Shown: piece after piece, positions 1 to 5,540 of the stretch
Layout: the number at the start of each line of letters is the position of its first letter
Numbering within the stretch: position 1 is the first letter of the stretch
Assembly: GCA_002317475.1 (NCBI GenBank)
Contig: DCIS01000066.1
Coordinates: forward strand, 1 to 18,895
From: Prevotellaceae bacterium UBA1720
GTDB taxonomy: Bacteria; Bacteroidota; Bacteroidia; Bacteroidales; Bacteroidaceae
Length of the DNA: 18,895 nt
Direction: 5' to 3'
Made by a program: the position numbers and the translations under genes
The notes under the pieces: generated by a model
What the model saw: only the letters and a program-made list of their open reading frames with translations
Told to the model about the DNA's origin: nothing
Databases searched by the model: none

Positions 1-172
1 CCACCTCTTGATAGCCCCAGAAACGGCGAAGGGTGGTGGGACTGAGACGAAGATTGAGTTGTTTGACCAATCTATCCTCTAAATATGCAAAGTCAGAGAG
101 TGTCTTTAGTTCAAAGCCCAATGATGCCTCGATGGCATGACGAAGTATGCTATGATATTCAATAGTCTCCAT
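1..172 (-). CDS. Partial uncharacterised protein, N-terminal 57 residues only
   Basis: An open frame starts at the ATG at 172-170 and runs off the left edge without a stop. It reads as a compact, probably helical N-terminal domain containing LRLSPTTLRRFWGYQE. That pattern (Leu-Ser-x-x-Thr-Leu-x-Arg-x-Trp-Gly) recalls the start of many Bacteroidota proteins of unknown function that may bind DNA, but I cannot name a family. It has no signal peptide or membrane segment in the visible part, so it is probably cytosolic. It is divergent from the kinase gene across 181 bp. A weak promoter-like GAACTTTG (minus strand, 189-182) lies about 10 nt upstream of the ATG. The function remains unknown because most of the gene lies outside the window. 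Confidence 0.6.
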   Translation of the reverse strand, partial: METIEYHSILRHAIEASLGFELKTLSDFAYLEDRLVKQLNLRLSPTTLRRFWGYQEV

Positions 173-257
173 AAGCTAAGACAAAGTTCATAATTTTTAA
201 TCAAATTAACAAGAAAATGACACCTTATTGGCTCCAAGGAATAAAAAGGAATAGAAA

Positions 258-291
258 ATAACAGCGTAAAAACCACTATAACAGCGTAAAA
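258..291. repeat. Two 14-bp direct repeats, 20-bp period
   Basis: The 14-mer ATAACAGCGTAAAA occurs at 258-271 and again, identically, at 278-291. The period is exactly 20 bp, close to two helical turns. The pair sits in the AT-rich spacer between two divergent genes, about 50 bp upstream of the candidate -7 box of the kinase gene. This arrangement would suit a dimeric or tandem regulator-binding site. It could also be a small chance duplication. Confidence 0.65.
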
Positions 292-337
292 CTGCTTTTT
301 ACAAACAAAGAACAACGGTTAATATTAAGAAATGTGT

Positions 338-345
338 TAACTTTG
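338..345 (+). promoter_or_regulatory. Candidate -7 box for the kinase gene
   Basis: TAACTTTG matches the Bacteroidota -7 consensus TAnnTTTG. No good TTTG -33 element is present 19-21 bp upstream; that place holds GGTT-like sequence. The box ends only 8 nt before the chosen ATG (354). Transcription would then start almost on the start codon, giving a leaderless or near-leaderless mRNA, or translation may use the second ATG at 363. Confidence 0.45.
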
Positions 346-353
346 CATTTTGA

Positions 354-2027
354 ATGACAGATATGACAAACACTTCCGAAAGCCAGTCAGGATTCTTGCC
401 TTTCGACAAAACACCCATGCCGAGCAGCAAGGACGTACAGATATTGCACCAATTAGATAATGGTGGCAGTACGTGTACAGCCTTCTCTGTCATCAAGGAA
501 GGGAAGCATTGCTTCATGAAGTGCCTGAAGGAGGAGTACAGGGACAGCATCCATGCCAGGGAAGCATTCCGGAAGGAATATGAGACGGGCGTGAATGTGA
601 ACAATCCCCATGTTGTCAGGTATCTTGAATACGGTGAACGAGACGGACTACCCTATCTGCTAACAGAATATATTCGTGGAAAGAACCTATCGCAATATCT
701 CCATGATGCGTCATCTATAACCGAAGGTGAGATTGAACGTCTGATGTCAGGCATACTGGGCGGACTGCAAGCCCTTCATGGCAATGGTGTCGTACATCTG
801 GACCTTAAGCCTGAGAACATCATGGTCAGGGAAGTGAACAACGAACCCGTAATCATCGACCTCGGTTTCTGCTATACGGACAGCCACCTGCCAACCATGG
901 GTTATACCCCATCGTATGTTGCTCCTGAGGTATTGGACAAGACACACCTGCCTGATACCAGAGCCGATATTTTCTCAGTAGGAAAGATACTGGAGAAGAT
1001 ACTGCAACAACCTTCGCTAAAGGGAAGACATCTTAAGCGTTACCAGAAGATTATCAACAAGGCATGCCAGAGAATCCCCGCAAAGCGCTACCAGAACATC
1101 GAAGAAATCAGACACGAATTTAGGGGGGGGTATATAAAGAGCTATGTACCAAGAAGTTACGCATACTCCCTCCTCTGTCTGCTTGCATTACTGGCCATAT
1201 CTGTATCACTCATTGCCAACTTCAACCATCGGGACTCCAATACTGAGACTACCACTTTTGATGATGGTTGGTTCGTTTACCAAGCAACACCTCAGATTGG
1301 AGAAAATGAATGTGAAGTACAAGGGTTTGTACCAGGTATACCAGACCATTCCGGTCCGGGCATAGTTTTCTCCCAAAGCGATGCCGTGATACCAGCCATT
1401 GTTAACTATAAGGGACAAGATTACAAGGTATCCGGCATAGCTGACAGTGCCTTCAACAACTGCAAAAAATTGCAGGCTCTCACTCTTCCCTCCACCATCA
1501 AACGTATTGGGCAAGGGGCTTTTGAAACGACAGCCATTACCTCTGTAATTATACCTGACAGTATTGAAAAACTAAGCATCGAGTTGTTCCATGACTGCCG
1601 TGAATTGGTGCATGTCATTTTGCCAAAGTACCTCAAAAGCATAGACAAGCATTGCTTCCTGTACTGCTGCAAGATGGAGACATTGATCATCCCTGAAGGA
1701 ACACAATCCATCGGTGTCAATGCCTTTATTTCGTGTCATTCACTCCGTAATATAAAATTGCCAAGCACCCTTGAGACCATTGGTCGAGGTGCATTCTGGG
1801 AATGCCGCAAACTGAAAGAGATTCACATCCCAAGTTCCGTAAGCCTTATAGGAGATTTCGCCTTCTGGCACAGCGGACTGACAGACATCTACATGGAGGC
1901 AACAGAGCCCATCCAGATCACAGATATCTTTGGCAAATGCACACCTATTATCCATGTGCCACAGGGGGCTAAAGAAGCATATCAGGATATGAATATCTGG
2001 AACAGGTACGAGATTGTGGAAGAATAA
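354..2027 (+). CDS. Hanks-type Ser/Thr kinase with TM segment and periplasmic BspA-like LRR domain
   Basis: This 557-aa protein is a fusion. Residues about 28-257 form a protein kinase domain. It has the ATP-binding Lys at K56, an alpha-C Glu near E75, catalytic loop HLDLKPEN at 148-155 (D150, N155), a metal-binding Asp in DLGF (D169, a DFG variant), APE at 190-192 and the conserved D205, so activity is predicted. A single hydrophobic segment spans about 269-289. Residues about 350-535 are leucine-rich repeats of the BspA/TpLRR type (LPSTIKRIGQGAF-like units), ending in a typical VPxGAKEAYQ cap. Topology would place the kinase in the cytosol and the LRR outside, as a sensor kinase. The start at 354 is preferred, but M4 (363) is possible. 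The run of eight G at 1123-1130 sits at the kinase-membrane junction. The substrate and ligand are unknown. Confidence 0.88.
   Translation: MTDMTNTSESQSGFLPFDKTPMPSSKDVQILHQLDNGGSTCTAFSVIKEGKHCFMKCLKEEYRDSIHAREAFRKEYETGVNVNNPHVVRYLEYGERDGLPYLLTEYIRGKNLSQYLHDASSITEGEIERLMSGILGGLQALHGNGVVHLDLKPENIMVREVNNEPVIIDLGFCYTDSHLPTMGYTPSYVAPEVLDKTHLPDTRADIFSVGKILEKILQQPSLKGRHLKRYQKIINKACQRIPAKRYQNIEEIRHEFRGGYIKSYVPRSYAYSLLCLLALLAISVSLIANFNHRDSNTETTTFDDGWFVYQATPQIGENECEVQGFVPGIPDHSGPGIVFSQSDAVIPAIVNYKGQDYKVSGIADSAFNNCKKLQALTLPSTIKRIGQGAFETTAITSVIIPDSIEKLSIELFHDCRELVHVILPKYLKSIDKHCFLYCCKMETLIIPEGTQSIGVNAFISCHSLRNIKLPSTLETIGRGAFWECRKLKEIHIPSSVSLIGDFAFWHSGLTDIYMEATEPIQITDIFGKCTPIIHVPQGAKEAYQDMNIWNRYEIVEE
1123..1130 (+). 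repeat. G8 homopolymer inside the kinase gene
   Basis: Eight consecutive G encode R257(part)-G258-G259, exactly between the kinase domain and the membrane segment. Reading the frames by hand, loss of one G gives a stop within two codons (a soluble kinase of about 260 aa). Gain of one G gives a short divergent tail that stops near 1255, before any LRR. Both slips therefore separate kinase from membrane anchor and sensor. Slipped-strand phase variation is an inference. Confidence 0.7.
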
Positions 2028-2031
2028 GTGT

Positions 2032-2934
2032 TTATCTTCTCCTCTTCGGTTCGTAATCTATCTTGGCTCGAGTAAAGGCAGCGTCTGTAGTGTAGCGATC
2101 ATACATCTGGGTATCGCTGAGCAGCAGTTCCTGGGTAGAGCAAAGACGTTTTGTGCCCTCTCCTCGCCCGTGTACACAGGCAAAGGCATAGATGAAGTCC
2201 TGTGTGTCCTTTACCCTGACAGCTAGCATACCATTGTAATTGATGACATCCATGCCTTCGGTGAGAGGATGCAAAGTTTCGAACATTGGCTGCTGACATA
2301 GGAGTTTGTTGTAATCTCGGTTTATGGTGACCTGAAAAACAGCTGATTTTATTGACTTCAGCTCGCCTGCCGTATCGTTATTGCGCTTTTCCACTATTGT
2401 AAAATCTGGCGATGGCGTTATCTGCTGCTGCAAGAGCATCAACTGAAGGGTGTCTCCATGGCTCCATCCTTCATTATTTCTACAGATGGCATCTGCGAGA
2501 TCGCCTATTACGGTATTTTCATCAATGACGAGCGCACCGATATTGATACCTGTGGTAAAGATATTTTCCGAAAACGAGTATTCTACTGTTTCGAGCTTTC
2601 CCTGTGCCACAACGTATGGTGCAAGCAAACTGCATGACATCTGCTTCTGGTACCATGTAAGCCATACCGGACGCTTGTGCAGATTATAGCTTCTGAAGAA
2701 ACCTGCAGCATTTCTGTTACCAAGGATACCTTCGAAGTTTTCCTTCAACGCCACTTTTATATTGGCATATACGTCCAGGATGTTATTCATCTTGATACGC
2801 TGGCGCAACTGTGCATCAGTCTTTGGGTCAACAGCATCCTTGTTTATTGCAGCACCAATAAGTTTATCGCCACTTTGCCAGACTCTTATTCCGGCAATTT
2901 TTCCAGTGAATGGAACTTTTGAATTTATTATCAT
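2032..2934 (-). CDS. Uncharacterised protein, DUF6266-like
   Basis: This 300-aa protein has no signal peptide, membrane helix or known catalytic motif that I can see. The N-terminus (GKIAGIRVWQSGDK, then NKDAVDPKTDAQLRQR near residues 31-46, followed by a helical stretch) resembles the start of Bacteroidota DUF6266-type proteins, which have a Pro-x-Thr-x-x-Gln-x-x-x-Arg pattern. The match is from memory and tentative. The rest is mixed alpha/beta, and the C-terminus ends in a basic EPKRRR tail. The gene is convergent with the kinase, with only 4 nt between stops and no visible terminator, so the transcripts probably overlap. Its ATG overlaps the stop of an upstream small ORF by ATGA, hinting at translational coupling. 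The function is unknown. Confidence 0.7.
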   Translation of the reverse strand: MIINSKVPFTGKIAGIRVWQSGDKLIGAAINKDAVDPKTDAQLRQRIKMNNILDVYANIKVALKENFEGILGNRNAAGFFRSYNLHKRPVWLTWYQKQMSCSLLAPYVVAQGKLETVEYSFSENIFTTGINIGALVIDENTVIGDLADAICRNNEGWSHGDTLQLMLLQQQITPSPDFTIVEKRNNDTAGELKSIKSAVFQVTINRDYNKLLCQQPMFETLHPLTEGMDVINYNGMLAVRVKDTQDFIYAFACVHGRGEGTKRLCSTQELLLSDTQMYDRYTTDAAFTRAKIDYEPKRRR

Positions 2935-3131
2935 AAATCTATGGAATTAAGTAATATTTGATTGTAAATGTTTATTAGCCTCCTTATCTCTGTCAAATAC
3001 TCGTAGTATCTCCGTAGTGACACTATATTCTCCTCTTCAGATGTTCGCTGCATCTTCATCGTTTCCTCATCGAAACGATGAGCAATCGATGAGGAAACGA
3101 TGAGGAATCGATGAGGATAGTATAGAAACAT
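2931..3131 (-). CDS. Possible small ORF upstream of the DUF6266-like gene
   Basis: This frame encodes 66 aa from the ATG at 3131; an internal ATG at 3059 would give 42 aa. The first part (residues 7-24, HRFLIVSSSIAHRF) is simply the translation of the tandem/inverted DNA repeats. The second part (SEEENIVSLRRYYEYLTEIRRLINIYNQ) would form an amphipathic helix. The TGA stop overlaps the ATG of the next gene as ATGA, the commonest sign of translational coupling. Against it are the small size, the repeat-derived sequence and the lack of a recognisable promoter. It could be a real small gene or the leader of the downstream gene. Confidence 0.35.
   Translation of the reverse strand: MFLYYPHRFLIVSSSIAHRFDEETMKMQRTSEEENIVSLRRYYEYLTEIRRLINIYNQILLNSIDL
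3056..3103. repeat. 18-bp perfect inverted repeat
   Basis: TCATCGTTTCCTCATCGA at 3056-3073 is the exact reverse complement of 3086-3103, separated by a 12-nt loop. It could form a stable stem-loop in RNA or a cruciform in DNA. There is no U-run after it on either strand, so a simple intrinsic terminator is unlikely. It overlaps the tandem repeat and the small ORF. Confidence 0.9.
3074..3117. repeat. Tandem 22-bp repeat (four 11-bp units)
   Basis: Two copies of a 22-mer, at 3074-3095 and 3096-3117, differ at a single position. Each is built of two 11-bp subunits of the form A(A/T)CGATGAGGA. The array shares sequence with the inverted repeat. Copy number is likely to vary between strains through slippage or recombination (inference). 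Confidence 0.85.
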
Positions 3132-3164
3132 TACGGTGTTATTACGAGGATGTTACTTGTTTAT

Positions 3165-3192
3165 TGCCTGTGTTTTTACACATGATGGCAAG
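3165..3192 (-). terminator. Weak stem-loop after the CcsA-like gene
   Basis: Just downstream of the stop codon, the minus strand can form TTGCC/GGCAA closing an inner TGTGT/ACACA stem with an AAAA loop and a 4-nt bulge. No U-tract follows, so terminator function is uncertain. Confidence 0.3.
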
Positions 3193-3197
3193 CCGTC

Positions 3198-4424
3198 TCA
3201 ACTGTTATAAGTATGCAGGCTGTGCATGGCTGAAGGTAGATAGTTGACACCATACCAGGTGATCTGGATGGCAAGGAAGGCAAGGACGAGATAGACGATG
3301 GGGCGCCAACCACGATGGTGGCTGAGGTGGAGGTGCATCAAGGTAATGAACCATGTCACGGCTGCCCAGTTCTCCTTGGCATCCCAGGCCCAGTAGTTGC
3401 CCCATGCCTGATTGGCCCAAACGGAACCGGTGAGCATACCGATGATGAGGAGGGCTGAAGAGGAACGGACAAGATTGTCGCTGGTTTGCAGCCACTGGGG
3501 TCTGCGCCTCATCGTGGAGAGCAGCCACATCAACAACGCCAATGCCATGAGCGAATAGGCCACCATATATATAAACAGATGGGGCACGAACCACCACGAA
3601 CGAAGGGCAGGCATGAGGGTTCCGAAATTGATCTTTGCCACCGTGAAGATGGTAAAAACAACCGAAAGCAAGAAGGAGATAGGAAGGACAAGTCTGACAT
3701 TCCATCGACCGAAAAGCAACATCACGGACCCTATGGCCAGTAGCAACATGCCAAGATAGACAAGGGGAAGCCATGGGTCACGAACCACCTGAAGAACGGT
3801 ATAACTTTGTGCCTCATGGTCATAACTGTCCTGATAGAGGGTGTAGCCCTTGTAGTGGCAAGGATGGTTGACCGAGGTCGTCATCGGTTCGCCTTCTACC
3901 AGGAGGTGACTGGTGAACTGGCGGGGACTGATGCTGTCTGGATAGTAGTCGATGCGGAAATCCTGAAGCTTGACATGAAAGGGCAGATTCACCGTGAGGT
4001 AGTTGTCGTCAAAGGCCATATTCTCGGTCACACCACGACCAACAATCATCTTTAAACGAGACGCATCAGGTGCACCAAAGACCGAAGCCCAGAAGATGAG
4101 CAGGATGCCAAGATGGTTGAATATGAATCCCCACTTAGCCTTGCGCGTCAAACCATTAAGCACAACCAGCGTTAGGGAGAACATCAATACCAAAGCATAA
4201 AGAAGAAAGATGACATGACGATGAAGAGGAATGGACCATGTACCCTCGACGGCTAAAAGCACAGCCCCCACACCCAGAAGGATGCGGGCTGCCTGTACTG
4301 AGCCAAGCCACTTGACGCATGGGAGGTGACTAGAAAAACGCCACACAACAATGGCGGTCAGCAGAAATACTACTGCCGCCACTGCAGAAGAGGGGAACGC
4401 AAATAAAGAAATAAGCGTATCCAT
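3198..4424 (-). CDS. Cytochrome c biogenesis protein, compact ResB/CcsA-like fusion
   Basis: This 408-aa polytopic membrane protein would act in system II cytochrome c maturation, carrying haem across the inner membrane for attachment to apocytochromes. The N-terminal half has membrane helices, an NHLG element with H104, and a short ResB-like periplasmic stretch ending in HYKGYTLYQDSYD (about 190-202). The C-terminal half is CcsA: SWWFVPH with P-His1 at H282, the WWD signature WGNYWAWDAKENWA (341-354), and P-His2 at H401 in GVNYLPSAMHS. All expected haem-ligand histidines are therefore present. The protein is much shorter than the full CcsBA fusions I know (well over 600 aa), mainly because the ResB part is minimal. 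It lies 15 nt after the Gly-rich gene and is probably co-transcribed with it. No CxxCH protein is encoded in this window. Confidence 0.85.
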   Translation of the reverse strand: MDTLISLFAFPSSAVAAVVFLLTAIVVWRFSSHLPCVKWLGSVQAARILLGVGAVLLAVEGTWSIPLHRHVIFLLYALVLMFSLTLVVLNGLTRKAKWGFIFNHLGILLIFWASVFGAPDASRLKMIVGRGVTENMAFDDNYLTVNLPFHVKLQDFRIDYYPDSISPRQFTSHLLVEGEPMTTSVNHPCHYKGYTLYQDSYDHEAQSYTVLQVVRDPWLPLVYLGMLLLAIGSVMLLFGRWNVRLVLPISFLLSVVFTIFTVAKINFGTLMPALRSWWFVPHLFIYMVAYSLMALALLMWLLSTMRRRPQWLQTSDNLVRSSSALLIIGMLTGSVWANQAWGNYWAWDAKENWAAVTWFITLMHLHLSHHRGWRPIVYLVLAFLAIQITWYGVNYLPSAMHSLHTYNS

Positions 4425-4439
4425 TATACTTCATTAGGA

Positions 4440-5399
4440 TTAGCGACCACCGCCTCCGCCTCCACCGAAGCCACCGCCTCCGCCGAAGCCGCCTCCGCCT
4501 CCGCCTCCACCGAAGTTGCCACCGCCAAAGCTACCACCACCGAATCCATTTGTTGTGGTATTGCTTGTCGACTTTTTGCGCTCCACGAAGGTGCCATTGG
4601 CCTTACGTTCTGCCTCAACCTGCAATAGACCATTAGCAGAGGTGTCAGCACTAGGATCAATGGTTACAACAAACTCATCCTCGAACTTCACCTTGGCACC
4701 TCCACCGGGGATAAACCAAACGGCAGGACACCATGCCAGCAAGACCTTCAGATTGGTACGGTTTTTGCCTCGTACGGTAATATCGTCATGCTTCAGACGA
4801 ATGATGGTACCGTCATCTGCCGTGATGTAGAGAGGGCGGAAAGTCAGAACACCCTCGGCTCCGCTGAGGTTAGATTTGCGGGTGTTGATAACTTCGCAGG
4901 TAACGGGACAACCAATCAGACGATCTTCGATGGAGCGTATCACCTCGAGCATCTTGAAACGATGGCCACGAAGTCTGTAAATGGACGATGTAACCTTGCC
5001 ACCTTCAGGCAGACCAATAACGATTTCATCGTCGAAAAGACTGGCATCGTCAAACGGAATGGCCACGGATGTTGTATCCTCCTCATCCTCATAATTGAGG
5101 GAAGCACCAAGGTATTCAGCCAAAACATCGTCAAGTCGATTGTCGCGCGTATTACGGATATTGGGGGTACGGCAGACGGGACAAGGATCGGCCAACTGAA
5201 TGGCAGTACGCATCTTAGTGCGGGCATCCGTTTCGTCGGACAGGGAGTATTTGAGCACCTTCTTACCCGCAATAACAGGGCAGTACTTGTTCAGGTGGTA
5301 AGACTCCTTGAAAGGCTTCTTGTAAACATAAAGGGTATCATCTGCATGGCAGTTGACTGCAAAGAGAATGGCAATGATTAGGGATAGTGTGTAGCGCAT
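4440..5399 (-). CDS. Secreted protein with Cys/His zinc-binding-like module and poly-Gly tail
   Basis: This 319-aa protein has a clear signal peptide (residues about 1-19, cleavage likely after CHA). Next is a small module with H35, C40 and C73-x-x-C76 (YHLNKYC ... ADPCPVC). It resembles the Ada-like/nuclease-associated zinc-binding domain in which one His or Cys pairs with a CxxC. The CxxC is followed by Arg, so it is not a haem c site. The middle is acidic (EDEEDTTS), then a beta-rich region with an apparently hydrophobic stretch near WCPAVWFIPGGG. The last 37 or so residues are almost only Gly and Phe (GFGGG repeats), ending in Arg. The gene is followed 15 nt later by the CcsA-like gene and is divergent from a CotH-family gene that carries the same Gly/Phe composition. 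The family is unknown to me. Confidence 0.75.
   Translation of the reverse strand: MRYTLSLIIAILFAVNCHADDTLYVYKKPFKESYHLNKYCPVIAGKKVLKYSLSDETDARTKMRTAIQLADPCPVCRTPNIRNTRDNRLDDVLAEYLGASLNYEDEEDTTSVAIPFDDASLFDDEIVIGLPEGGKVTSSIYRLRGHRFKMLEVIRSIEDRLIGCPVTCEVINTRKSNLSGAEGVLTFRPLYITADDGTIIRLKHDDITVRGKNRTNLKVLLAWCPAVWFIPGGGAKVKFEDEFVVTIDPSADTSANGLLQVEAERKANGTFVERKKSTSNTTTNGFGGGSFGGGNFGGGGGGGGFGGGGGFGGGGGGGR
4443..4550 (-). repeat. GC-rich Gly-codon repeat tract
   Basis: The tract is a near-pure run of GGN codons with regular TTC/TTT (Phe) breaks, read on the minus strand as GGxGGxGGxTTC units. It encodes the poly-Gly/Phe tail. Such triplet repeats are prone to expansion and contraction and to assembly error. 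Confidence 0.8.
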
Positions 5400-5540
5400 A
5401 ACGATTTATGATGTTTTGTTTTTGTAAAGATTAAACCTACTAAGAAACTGAAAGTCATATAGACATACAGCATCTTTCGCTATTGTTTGGACACAAAAAA
5501 GGCAAAGAGTTTAATATACATAATTAAAATATTAAAGAAC

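Noticed and set aside
106..315. 69-aa minus-strand frame across the left divergent spacer
   Set aside because: It overlaps the better-supported left-edge gene in another frame and lies mostly in AT-rich promoter sequence.
4424..4660. 78-aa minus-strand frame rich in Ala, Val and Glu overlapping the poly-Gly tail
   Set aside because: It is an alternative-frame reading of the GGN repeat tract, so composition alone explains it.
5169..5180. CPVC motif as a haem c attachment site, suggested by the adjacent CcsA-like gene
   Set aside because: The residue after the second Cys is Arg, not His, so the CxxCH requirement is not met.
4788..5381. 197-aa plus-strand frame opposite the Gly-rich secreted protein
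   Set aside because: The opposite strand has a signal peptide, a Cys/His module and sensible domain order; this frame has no recognisable feature.
5487..5540. Upstream ATG of the CotH-like gene (adds 18 residues)
   Set aside because: The extension would place a Lys-rich stretch before an otherwise normal signal peptide; the ATG at 5541 has a better upstream site.
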